Made by a program: the position numbers and the translations under genes | The notes under the pieces: model-generated | Database searches by the model: none | What the model was told of the DNA's origin: nothing | Seen by the model: only the letters and a program-made list of their open reading frames with translations | Shown here: positions 26,001 through 34,218 of the stretch, piece by piece | Numbering within the stretch: position 1 is the stretch's first letter | Layout: every line of letters starts with the position of its first letter | Origin: Cytophagales bacterium UBA2561 | GTDB taxonomy: Bacteria; Bacteroidota; Bacteroidia; Cytophagales; Thermoflexibacteraceae | DNA length: 64,000 nt | Direction of reading: 5' to 3' | Assembly: GCA_002340355.1 (NCBI GenBank) | Contig: DDLX01000017.1 | Coordinates: 248,001 to 312,000, forward strand

Positions 26001-28323
26001 TTTCAGAAAAGGTTTTCAGGCAGGAGAACAAAGCGGTGAGCTTCAATTTGCGGGATATATTGGTATTTATCAAGTACTCAATCCATTTTATCATCACCAA
26101 TCTATCCCTAAAACGCTGGAAGCATTGCCCACCAAATTAGCATTTGCAGAAGAAACTCAAAATCATATTGCTATTGAGAGTTTGTTGGCATTTCCTGCAG
26201 CAGTTCATCCTTTACTCGCTCAACCTGAGTGGGCACAAAAATGGATTACAGAAGCCAAGTATATTGCTCAAGTAAAAGGGAAAAATAATTATGCATATGC
26301 TCATTTTTTAATTCTCAAAACAATTGTCCATTATGTGTTAGAGGAATACGATACGGCTCTTGATTATGCTCAGGAGGCAGAAAAAATTGCGGATGTGTTA
26401 CTTGGAAAGTTCCAAACAGGCGTTTTAAATCAATACCGTTCTTTGATTGAAATTCAGCTCTTTGACCAAACTCGCCATTCAGAACATTTTGATAAAATAA
26501 CTGAAAATCAGAAAAAAATGCGACTTTGGGCAACCAATTGTCCTGAGAATTTTTTGCATAAGTATTTACTCATTAAAGCCGAAGAAGCAAGAGTGCAGTA
26601 CAAGCCTCTGGGTGAAGTTTTACATTTTTATGATCAAGCTATTTCCTATGCTAAACAACAAAATTTTTGGTATGATGTTGCTGTAGCTCACGAAGCCTGT
26701 GCCAAATATTGGTTATCTATCCAAAAGATTCCCTATGCCAATATGCACTTTTTAGAAGCCTATCAATTGTACCAGAAATGGGGAGCTAGTACCAAATTGG
26801 ATAAATTAGAGGCGGATTATCCTGCTATTTCACAATCTACTCAGAGTTCAAATCGAAAAGAACAAAACACCTCCGAAATTCGAACCCAAAGCGGACATAG
26901 TTTTGATATGGACACTTTACTGAAAGCCACTACTTCGCTTTCTAAACAAGTGAGACTAAAAGACTTAGTCCATGAAATATTACAATTATTAGCACATAAT
27001 TCAGGAGCAAATAAGATTACATTTCTTCGTAAAGAAAATACAAAATGGTGGGTGATTGCTGACCAAGAAAACAATCAAAATCATTGCTCCGAAGCGATGT
27101 TATTTGATACGTATCCCAATCTTCCCAAAACCGTACTTTCGTTTGTTTTTCGAAAAATACAACCGATTCGATTGGATGATATGACTCAAGATGAACGTTT
27201 TGGGCATGATGAGTATATTCAACGCACCAAAAGTAAATCTGTTTTAGTCATTCCTATCAAACACAAGAACGAATTGCTGGCGGTTTTGTATCTCGAAAAT
27301 CGACTGCATACGGGCGTTTTTCATGCTCAACGTTATGAATTAGTAAATGCTTTAGCTACTCAATTGGCGATTTCGATGCAGAATATTTTATTCTATGAAG
27401 ACCTAGAAGATAAAGTCAGCCAACGCACCGAAGAACTCCAAGAAGCCAATCGAGAATTACAAGTTACCAATGAAGAAATGCTTCAGATTCAAGAAGAAAT
27501 TTCAGCACAACGAGACCTACTTGCCTTGAATAATGAAGAGCTGACTGCCTATCAAAATCGAATGAGTCAAAGTATTCGAGCAGCCAAACTCATTCAGACG
27601 GCACTTTTACCCACAAAACACCGTATGATAACTCATTTCCGAGAGCATTTTATTTTGTATCTGCCGAAAGATGTCGTTTCAGGAGATTTTTATTGGTTAC
27701 ACAACACACCTGAACACCGTATTCTAATTGAATTAGATTGTACAGGACATGGTGTTCCAGGGGCATTTATGACACTGGTCGGAAATGCTATTTTAAATCA
27801 AATTGTACAGGTTGGACAAGAGTACAGCCCCAGCCGAATTATGCGGAAATTACATTTGAAATTACAGGAGGTTCTGCAACAAAAACATACTGATAATCAA
27901 GATGGTATGGATTTATCGATTGTTGTTTTGACCGAAGAAGAAAACTACTGTAATGTTACTTTTGGGGCATCAGGACAGAAGTTTTATTACACTTCATTAG
28001 AGGATGAAAAAGCAAATATTGAGCAAATCAAAGCTTCAGATAAGAAAATTGGTGGAGGACACAAAAAGCTCTGCAAAAACTTTGAGGAACATCACCTTCA
28101 GCTCCCCTATAAGACGATTTTGTATTTGAGTAGCGATGGTTTCATTGACCAGAATGATTTTCAGAGGAATCGATTCGGCTCACAACGATTTATTAAACTA
28201 CTTGAAGAAATTCATGTATTGCCTCTTGTCCAACAAAAAGAAATCTTATCACAAACTCTTCAGAAACACCAAGATACTACTGAACAGCGTGATGATATTA
28301 CTGTCATTGGTGTTCGGATATAA
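23062..28323 (+). CDS. Multidomain signalling protein: Ser/Thr kinase-like, AAA ATPase, GAF, SpoIIE phosphatase
   Basis: A 1753-residue soluble protein. Domains in order: protein-kinase-like (about 1-265), STAND-type ATPase with P-loop G-A-S-G-M-G-K-S at about 315-322 and a hydrophobic I-I-F-L-D-N Walker B, a long helical region (about 640-1260), GAF (about 1281-1450), a coiled coil, and a SpoIIE/PP2C phosphatase (about 1505-1753) with D-V-V-S-G-D-F-Y-W, D-C-T-G-H-G-V-P-G-A-F and S-S-D-G-F-I-D-Q. The kinase keeps K24, E42 and D116 of H-K-D, but the metal-binding asparagine is H121 and DFG reads D134-F-S, so it may be weakly active or inactive. The phosphatase metal aspartates are intact. It probably integrates ligand signals into dephosphorylation of an unknown partner. 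Confidence 0.93.
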   Translation: MRLRTYQGRNSLIRLRPTQHKTLKILNKKYPSDIEIERFRNEYDLLQDLDIVGVRKVLAYNQEDNQHSLTLEYIAGEKIDVFCYEAHPDLAQKIRLFIKIASILAQVHQAGILHKDINPRHILITPEQNIYLIDFSIASRFTLKQPHLGNPEKLEGTLHYISPEQTGRMNRSVDYRTDLYSLGVTFYELLTRRYPLSAKQPMALIYAHLAEKPTPPNHFDSKIPVVLSNIILKLLKKDPENRYQSAFGLIKDLEMCLGYMEQGQGIPNFKLGQFDFSGKLQIPEKLYGREKETKTILQAFERVLQGNVELTLVAGASGMGKSDLINETHRLLAQTQGYFVKGQFDEFQRNTPYYGWIKAFENLVDLLLTENDETLAQWKTKILKALDGQGAVLIEAVPNLENVIGKCKPVPLLNGENNQQRFNRIVQQFAKIITTKEHPFIIFLDNLQWADLASLQLLKNLVTNYENQYLLCIGAYRNTEISANHPLFSTLQTIIQETPNVTQIEIGNLNQEAVLTMIAETLDLPKNHELRELGSIIFSKTQGNDLFTRQFLKNLYEEGLLHFSFHKKAWQWDNAKIEKAGFTDNVIEFMAQAVEKMPLETQKSLQLASCIGEKFNLKTLFEISDNKDLKKDLHQAIVEGLIFPSTTQGQYKFAHERVQQAAYALVPETEKQQYHLKIGQFLYDTLPLVKRQKRIFDIANHFNFGIRWVEKTNKKRQIIQMNKLASQQALDSSSYELAIDYAQKGLSLINKSGNMACTFDYFELTRNLMRGLHASGDFGAVEKHANEVLKVPLSPIQQAEIYNLLILEYTISSRPEEAVELGKKALRSLGVPLPEENLAEVKKRLFDEVLWEINQIFTKELLNLPTCNDPQKIQIQELLNNLLVPTYVTQQGMLYSIITLSIIKNTINYGLTGEATYGFASFGMLLCFEKADYQKGHEFGQLSVDIGYKFNRLDHVARACYIWGNNIHSWIRSVRYTSEIFRKGFQAGEQSGELQFAGYIGIYQVLNPFYHHQSIPKTLEALPTKLAFAEETQNHIAIESLLAFPAAVHPLLAQPEWAQKWITEAKYIAQVKGKNNYAYAHFLILKTIVHYVLEEYDTALDYAQEAEKIADVLLGKFQTGVLNQYRSLIEIQLFDQTRHSEHFDKITENQKKMRLWATNCPENFLHKYLLIKAEEARVQYKPLGEVLHFYDQAISYAKQQNFWYDVAVAHEACAKYWLSIQKIPYANMHFLEAYQLYQKWGASTKLDKLEADYPAISQSTQSSNRKEQNTSEIRTQSGHSFDMDTLLKATTSLSKQVRLKDLVHEILQLLAHNSGANKITFLRKENTKWWVIADQENNQNHCSEAMLFDTYPNLPKTVLSFVFRKIQPIRLDDMTQDERFGHDEYIQRTKSKSVLVIPIKHKNELLAVLYLENRLHTGVFHAQRYELVNALATQLAISMQNILFYEDLEDKVSQRTEELQEANRELQVTNEEMLQIQEEISAQRDLLALNNEELTAYQNRMSQSIRAAKLIQTALLPTKHRMITHFREHFILYLPKDVVSGDFYWLHNTPEHRILIELDCTGHGVPGAFMTLVGNAILNQIVQVGQEYSPSRIMRKLHLKLQEVLQQKHTDNQDGMDLSIVVLTEEENYCNVTFGASGQKFYYTSLEDEKANIEQIKASDKKIGGGHKKLCKNFEEHHLQLPYKTILYLSSDGFIDQNDFQRNRFGSQRFIKLLEEIHVLPLVQQKEILSQTLQKHQDTTEQRDDITVIGVRI

Positions 28324-28326
28324 AGT

Positions 28327-28899
28327 TTAGCGGTTAATATAGTCCATCGTAAGGTATTTTTCATAAACCGAAACTTTTGTAATTGAACCAAAATCCAATC
28401 CCATCTGAAAGGCATTTTTTAAAGGAATTTCTAACAAATAACAAATTAAGGCTCGGATAGCTCCTGAATGTGACACGACAAAAATCGAAGAGTTTTTGGT
28501 GCTTTGATTTTCTAATAATTCATCCCAAAACCCAGAGACTCGTTCGACTACATCCTCCATATTTTCACCATTGGGCGGACGGTGATGTACAAAATCCTTT
28601 CCCCAAAAATCCATTTCAGTTTTAGGTATTTCATCCCATTTTTTGAGTTCCCAATCTCCAAAATTATACTCTTGGAGTCGTTTATCAACCTGAATTTTAT
28701 CCCCAAAAATATCTTTGGCTAATTGTTCACACCGTTTCAAGGGGCTACTATATACTAAAGATGTCTCCGTAAATTTCAACTTATCGGCTAAAATTTGGCG
28801 GTCATTTTCATAACTTGAGGCAAGTTCAACATCACTTATACCATAACATATATTTGATGAAGTTACTACGCGAGTATGGCGGATTAAATATACTTCCAT
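28327..28899 (-). CDS. Histidine phosphatase family protein (alpha-ribazole phosphatase-like)
   Basis: A 190-residue branch-2-length histidine phosphatase. The phosphohistidine motif is L-I-R-H-T at 5-9, with S-S-P-L-K-R-C at about 51-57, E-Y-N-F-G-D-W-E-L, and the second histidine in V-V-S-H-S-G-A-I-R-A-L. The E-x-x-F-G-x-W-E segment is shared with CobC alpha-ribazole phosphatases and with phosphoglycerate-mutase-like proteins. No cobalamin genes are in the window, so CobC function is not certain. The stop codon lies 3 bases from the end of the convergent kinase/SpoIIE gene, leaving no room for a terminator between them. Confidence 0.85.
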   Translation of the reverse strand: MEVYLIRHTRVVTSSNICYGISDVELASSYENDRQILADKLKFTETSLVYSSPLKRCEQLAKDIFGDKIQVDKRLQEYNFGDWELKKWDEIPKTEMDFWGKDFVHHRPPNGENMEDVVERVSGFWDELLENQSTKNSSIFVVSHSGAIRALICYLLEIPLKNAFQMGLDFGSITKVSVYEKYLTMDYINR

Positions 28900-28985
28900 G
28901 TTTTTTCTATAACGTTACCAGAACCTAACCACAAAATAAGCCCCTTTTGTTAGAAAGTCGCCAAAAGATTTTGTTTGTCAAATTA

Positions 28986-31190
28986 TCAATTCATCATCAT
29001 TTTATAATGAGATAGGTGTCCCATTTTTTCAAAAATCTTTCTGAAAATCTCAAAGTATTTATGTGTAGTATTCTCCTGTTGTTCAACAAATAAATCATCT
29101 GGCATACCATGAGACCCATCATTTATCCAACTAATCAATAAACGACAGATTTGTTTTTCTTGTGGATTTTCAAAAGCATTAATCAACTCATCATCACCAC
29201 ATTGCCCTAAAATTTTAAAGTAATTTTCGATGATTCGTCTCATGATATTTTGGATTGTCAATGACGAACTACGATTAGTTTGATTTTTCAATTCTCGCCA
29301 TAATAATTCATAAGAACTTTGAATTGGGTTGTGTCGCTTATAGCATTGTATCGTGGTTCGATTGTCATTTTTTCGTAAAATCCAGAAATATGTATCCTTA
29401 TTTTGTTTCGTTCTGCCATCTATGAATGAGACTTCTTTATGAAAATAAACATTATGAGTTAAAATTATGATTTGTTTTATACTTCCCTCATTTTTCTTTA
29501 TTTTTTTAATCAATTCTTTTATTAACGAACTCACAATGAATAAGGTATTACTATCTAAGCTGGATATTGGGTCATCAATTATCAATATCCTATCTTCTAA
29601 AATATTTTCTACATTCTTACTACCCTTTGCCAATTGAAGAAAATAAAGAAATGTAATAAACGTAATTTCTCCTTCACTCAATGTTGTTTCTGCAATTGAG
29701 CCGTCTTGTCGCTTAATTTGGTATTGATTCTCATTTTCAGTTGATGGAACAATTTCGAAATTTGAAAATCCGTATGATTTCAAAATATCATTTATTGCAT
29801 CAACCGTAGGCTGGACACTCGTGATATTTTTGTTTGCCTCTTTTATTTCCTTTTCTAATTTTTTGTATTGATTTCGTAGTTTTATTAATTGCGTTTTTAG
29901 ATTATCAATTCCTTTAGTCAGTCCCTCTTTCTTTGCTGTAAATTCCTGTAAAATATCGGAATGCTGATTTACAATGAAAGTCCAAATATCGGAAATGAGC
30001 CTACGTTTTTCTCTCGAATAGTTCCGTATCACTCGATTGTGCTTCTCAATTTCTTGGTTTGCCTTGGAGATAAGTTCAACAATTTCAATGATTTGAGGTT
30101 TTGTATCTTGTAATGTTATACTTCTACTTGGCTCTTTGATTTTACGCAAAATTAATTCTCTATTAGTGGCTAAAAAGCTGGATAATGTTTTAATTTTGGT
30201 TGTAAATAAGTCCAAATCTAATTTTGTATCCTTAACTTTCTTTTCATAATTCTCAATTTGAGTCAACATATTCATCACTTCTTTAGAAAGGCTCAAATAC
30301 TCATCCTTACTTGATGCTAATTTCTTAATGTCATTCTCATATGTTTCATCAAAAAAACGTTCTAATTGTTCTTTGAATTCGGAAGTAATGGTTTCTTTTT
30401 GACAAAAAGGACAAGTGTTACTATGTTGTAGATATTTTCGTCCTTCATTTACCCAATCATTAATATTTAGTCCTTGAATCAGTTTCGCAATCTCAATATC
30501 AGCTTTTCCAATTATTTTCTTACTCCAAATAGGCTGATTTTCAAATATTTCTAGTCCATTAAAATCAATCATTGGAATTGGTGTCATTAGATGGGGACGT
30601 TCTCCAAATATTATTTTAGCTCTCTTTTTTAAATCATGAATATTTAAAGTTTTATTTATTGAAATATTTTTAAACTCATAAATAATTTTATTTTTAAACC
30701 TTTCTTTACTTAAAGACTTTACAAATCCCTCCCTAAAATGATGTTCATATTTCTTATAAACTCTCTTCCAAACATCATTTTTAAAATCTTCTGTAAGTTG
30801 CTCTAATGTCTTTTTTTGTAGGTTCAAGGTCTCTCTTTTTCGGATTCCTTGTTCCTTTAATTCATTAAGTTTTATTTTCTTTCGCTCAATATTCTTCATT
30901 TCTTCATGAGTCGCCTGACCCAGTGTAAAAACACCATCTATATAACCTGTCCCAAAATTTTGCTTTCGAAAGTTTTTGTTATAAACAAGGCTCTTTAGCT
31001 GATTTTCATTTTTCCATTTTATGAAACAATCTTGAAAATTGCTGATATCGGGGTTCTGAATAAGATTAGAAATGGTTGTTTTTCCACTTCCATTTGCGCC
31101 ATAAATAAAGTTTATTTTCTTTAGTTCTGAAATACGTATTCCTTTGGTATCAAATGTAGCTGTATTTTGGATGGATAGTAATTCTATCAT
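28986..31190 (-). CDS. RloC-like AAA_13 ATPase with zinc hook and putative anticodon-nuclease end
   Basis: A 734-residue SMC/Rad50-like ATPase. The Walker A motif is G31-A-N-G-S-G-K-T38. Two coiled-coil arms (about 95-170 and 275-480) flank a C260-P-F-C263 zinc-hook motif. Then come the ABC signature L-S-E-G-E (about 502), Walker B R-I-L-I-I-D-D-P with I-S-S-L-D (about 530-545), and a switch histidine in I-L-T-H-N. The C-terminal segment has R651-R-I-I-E655 and H694, resembling the Arg/Glu/His triad of the PrrC/RloC anticodon nucleases. RloC proteins cut tRNA anticodon loops during phage infection or DNA damage. It is a stand-alone gene here, without type I restriction genes, among housekeeping genes. 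The nuclease assignment is an inference from motif order. Confidence 0.75.
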   Translation of the reverse strand: MIELLSIQNTATFDTKGIRISELKKINFIYGANGSGKTTISNLIQNPDISNFQDCFIKWKNENQLKSLVYNKNFRKQNFGTGYIDGVFTLGQATHEEMKNIERKKIKLNELKEQGIRKRETLNLQKKTLEQLTEDFKNDVWKRVYKKYEHHFREGFVKSLSKERFKNKIIYEFKNISINKTLNIHDLKKRAKIIFGERPHLMTPIPMIDFNGLEIFENQPIWSKKIIGKADIEIAKLIQGLNINDWVNEGRKYLQHSNTCPFCQKETITSEFKEQLERFFDETYENDIKKLASSKDEYLSLSKEVMNMLTQIENYEKKVKDTKLDLDLFTTKIKTLSSFLATNRELILRKIKEPSRSITLQDTKPQIIEIVELISKANQEIEKHNRVIRNYSREKRRLISDIWTFIVNQHSDILQEFTAKKEGLTKGIDNLKTQLIKLRNQYKKLEKEIKEANKNITSVQPTVDAINDILKSYGFSNFEIVPSTENENQYQIKRQDGSIAETTLSEGEITFITFLYFLQLAKGSKNVENILEDRILIIDDPISSLDSNTLFIVSSLIKELIKKIKKNEGSIKQIIILTHNVYFHKEVSFIDGRTKQNKDTYFWILRKNDNRTTIQCYKRHNPIQSSYELLWRELKNQTNRSSSLTIQNIMRRIIENYFKILGQCGDDELINAFENPQEKQICRLLISWINDGSHGMPDDLFVEQQENTTHKYFEIFRKIFEKMGHLSHYKMMMN

Positions 31191-31404
31191 TTTTTTGTAT
31201 TTTAACGATAAATAATATCCGAAATATACCCATATTGTTTATTTATTCAAAATAACATTTGAAAATCTATCTCCTATAAAAGTTGATAAATTTTACGTTT
31301 TCATTGTGCATTTCACCTTTAAATACCTTTAAAATACAAATTTGGTAAAAACAACTCGACTGGGATAGAGTTTAAAAGTCCGTTGTCATATTTATACCTC
31401 ATTC

Positions 31405-33987
31405 ATGAATTCATCTAATCTAAATCTAGCCTATTTATTTCGGTTGGCATGGCGAGATAGCCGTAAAAATCGAACTCGTTTATTGGTTTTTATGTCGGCA
31501 GTAATTTTAGGAATTGCTTCCTTAACTGCTTTAAACTCATTTCGGACAAATCTCCAGAAAGATATTGATAAAGAAGCCCAAACCTTACTCGGTGCAGACT
31601 TAGTGATTCAGGCTCGTCAGTTATTAACTCCTGAAATTCAAAGTTTTATTGATTCAGTAGGTACGCCTAATGCTCGTGAAGTTAATTTTGCTTCGATGAT
31701 TTTTTTCCCAAAAAATAAAGGTACAAGACTTGTTCAAGTACGAGCTTTAGAAGGTAATTTTCCATTTTATGGCAACCTAGAAACCGAACCTATTGAGGCT
31801 CAAACTACTTTTCGAAATGGACAAAAAGCCTTACTTGACCATACGGTTATGCTTCAATTTGATGCACAAAAAGGTGATAAAATCCGACTTGGAAAGGCAA
31901 CTTTTGAAGTTGAAGGAAAATTATTAAAACTCCCAGGACAAAATGGAATTACGGCTACGGTTGCTCCTGCGGTCTATATTCCAATGTCTTATTTAGAGCA
32001 GACCAATTTAATTAAAAGAGGAAGTCGAATTAATTATTTATTTTATTATAAGTTAGAGTATCCTCAAAAAGCCGAAGAGATCAAAGAAAAATTAAGCGAT
32101 AGAGCCAAAGAATTATCCCTTCGGATTGAGACTGTCAAAGACCGCAAAGAACGACTAGGGAGAGCCTTTGAGAATCTCAATCAATTTTTAAATTTAGTCG
32201 GATTTGTCGCCTTACTTTTGGGATGTTTAGGAGTAGCCAGTGCAATCCATATTTATGTTCAAGAAAAAATTTCTTCGGTAGCTGTTCTACGATGTTTGGG
32301 AGCTTCAGGAAAACAAACTTTCTTCATTTGGTTGATACAAACGGCGATTATGGGCTTTTTGGGGGCATTAGTCGGTGCAATTTCAGGAAGCTTAATTCAA
32401 GTCATTTTACCCCAAATTATGGCAAATATTTTACCCGTTACGGTTTCGACTGATTTCGTACCAAGTGCTGTTTTACAAGGCATTGGTTTGGGAATTATTA
32501 CCTCTATTTTGTTTGCTCTTTTACCCTTGATTTCAATTCGTAAAATTTCCCCTTTGCGAACCCTACGCGCCTCTTATACCGATGACATTACAGGAAATGA
32601 TCCTATCCGTTGGGCAATTTATTTAGGGATTGTTTTGTTTATCATCGTATTTGCATTTTTTCAATTAGATAACTTAAAAGATGCGCTTATCTTTACGTCA
32701 GGTGTCAGCATAGCCTTTGGCATATTGGCAGGAACTGCTAAATTATTGATGTTCTCCATTCGAAAATATTTCCCAAATGGAGCGAGTTATGTCGTGCGTC
32801 AAAGTTTATCGAATTTATACCGTCCCAATAACCAAACCTTAATTTTAATGATTTCGATTGGGTTGGGAACAGCATTAATTACGACATTATTTTTTGTCCA
32901 AAATATTTTATTGAATGAAGTCACATTAAGTGCCGAAGGAACATTGCCAAATATGGTTTTATTTGATATACAAAGTTCTCAGAAAGAAGAAGTTAGTCAA
33001 TTTGTTAGAAACGAAAAACTACCCATTTTACAGGAAGCTCCCATCGTCACGATGCGACTTTTGGAAGTTAAAGGACATTCAGTTAATGAGTTAAAAAAAG
33101 ATACTACTTTAGAAATTCCACGTTGGACATTAGATCGAGAATATCGTGTCACCTATCGGGATAAATTAGCTGATTCTGAAACACTTACTCAGGGATTTTG
33201 GAATAAAAAAACAGCTTCAGGTGAAAAAATAACTGCTGAAGAAAAAAATTATTGGGCAAATCCTTCGGAAATTGTTCCGATTTCGGTCGAAGAAGATTAC
33301 GCCGAACAAATGCAATTAAAAATTGGCGATAAACTGACTTTTGATGTACAAGGATTACCTATCAAAACGGTGGTGAGTAGTTTTAGGAAGGTCGATTGGA
33401 GAAGAGTACAAACTAATTTTTTGGTCATTTTTCCGACTGGGATTTTGGAGACTGCACCTCAGTTTCATGTCTTAATGACTCGCCTACCTAATATTGAGAA
33501 ATCAGCTGATTTTCAACAAAAAATGGTACAAAAATATCCGAATATTTCTATCGTAGATATTGGGTTAATTTTACAAACCTTAAATGAAGTGTTGGAACAA
33601 ATTTCATTTGTGATTGAGTTTATGGCATTATTCAGTATTTTGACAGGATTATTAGTATTTTCAGGGTCAATTTATATTAGTAAATATCGCCGAATTCGAG
33701 AAAATGTTTTGCTTCGGACATTGGGAGCAAGTCGATCACATATTTTCCAAATTACACTTTATGAATACTTATTTCTTGGCATAATTGCTTCTTTATCAGG
33801 AATTTTATTAGCATTTGGAGGCAGTACATTATTATCAATTTTGGTATTCGAAACCGAATTTATGCCTGAAGTTTTACCTGCTTTGAGTGTCTTTTTGGTA
33901 GTTACAGGTTTAACCGTTATTATTGGAGTTTTAGGTAATCGAAATGTTCTCAATCGCCCACCTGCCGAAATGTTTAACTTAACATAA
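31405..33987 (+). CDS. ABC transporter permease, FtsX/MacB-like, without adjacent ATPase
   Basis: An 860-residue permease with two FtsX-like modules. A membrane helix (about 28-48) is followed by a periplasmic domain, a first group of helices (about 262-285, 308-335, 358-382), further helices at about 405-455 and 475-505, a second periplasmic region (about 510-725), and a final trio (about 733-760, 785-812, 825-850). The V-L-R-C-L-G-A-S and L-L-R-T-L-G-A-S loops are the cytoplasmic coupling segments of this family. The length and doubled layout match the YbbP-type permeases that work with a YbbA-like ATPase in exporting or extracting envelope lipids or proteins. The ATPase gene is not in the window. 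Substrate unknown. Confidence 0.88.
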   Translation: MNSSNLNLAYLFRLAWRDSRKNRTRLLVFMSAVILGIASLTALNSFRTNLQKDIDKEAQTLLGADLVIQARQLLTPEIQSFIDSVGTPNAREVNFASMIFFPKNKGTRLVQVRALEGNFPFYGNLETEPIEAQTTFRNGQKALLDHTVMLQFDAQKGDKIRLGKATFEVEGKLLKLPGQNGITATVAPAVYIPMSYLEQTNLIKRGSRINYLFYYKLEYPQKAEEIKEKLSDRAKELSLRIETVKDRKERLGRAFENLNQFLNLVGFVALLLGCLGVASAIHIYVQEKISSVAVLRCLGASGKQTFFIWLIQTAIMGFLGALVGAISGSLIQVILPQIMANILPVTVSTDFVPSAVLQGIGLGIITSILFALLPLISIRKISPLRTLRASYTDDITGNDPIRWAIYLGIVLFIIVFAFFQLDNLKDALIFTSGVSIAFGILAGTAKLLMFSIRKYFPNGASYVVRQSLSNLYRPNNQTLILMISIGLGTALITTLFFVQNILLNEVTLSAEGTLPNMVLFDIQSSQKEEVSQFVRNEKLPILQEAPIVTMRLLEVKGHSVNELKKDTTLEIPRWTLDREYRVTYRDKLADSETLTQGFWNKKTASGEKITAEEKNYWANPSEIVPISVEEDYAEQMQLKIGDKLTFDVQGLPIKTVVSSFRKVDWRRVQTNFLVIFPTGILETAPQFHVLMTRLPNIEKSADFQQKMVQKYPNISIVDIGLILQTLNEVLEQISFVIEFMALFSILTGLLVFSGSIYISKYRRIRENVLLRTLGASRSHIFQITLYEYLFLGIIASLSGILLAFGGSTLLSILVFETEFMPEVLPALSVFLVVTGLTVIIGVLGNRNVLNRPPAEMFNLT

Positions 33988-34033
33988 TGAAACCTTACTA
34001 CGAATTTATTTTTGATTAGCGTTGCTTCGTTAA

Positions 34034-34073
34034 AACACCAACAAAAGCACATTGAAACACTGTTGTTGGTATT
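34034..34073 (+). terminator. Candidate terminator after the permease gene
   Basis: Inverted repeat AACACCAACA (34034-34043) / TGTTGGTATT (34064-34073) with one mismatch, 47 bases past the permease stop, followed by TTGTCTAT. It is weak. Confidence 0.4.
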
Positions 34074-34105
34074 TGTCTATAATTATTTCTAACGAAAGGA
34101 CTCAT

Positions 34106-34170
34106 TTCGAAAGTAATAACTTTCGAATAAATAGTTGTCCAATCAACTTATTAAATAGATTTTTGGACAA
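34106..34170. terminator. Two further hairpins between convergent genes
   Basis: TTCGAAAGT / ACTTTCGAA at 34106-34127 (4-base loop) and TTGTCCAA / TTGGACAA at 34135-34170. One of them probably ends the minus-strand 7TM-SpoIIE gene, which stops at 34219. Confidence 0.45.
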
Positions 34171-34218
34171 TATCTTTGATGGCATTAACGAAATTATATA
34201 AAAAAATTTCAACGGAAC

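Noticed and set aside
28327..28899. Cobalamin biosynthesis cluster
   Set aside because: Only a single CobC-like histidine phosphatase is present, without other cobalamin genes.
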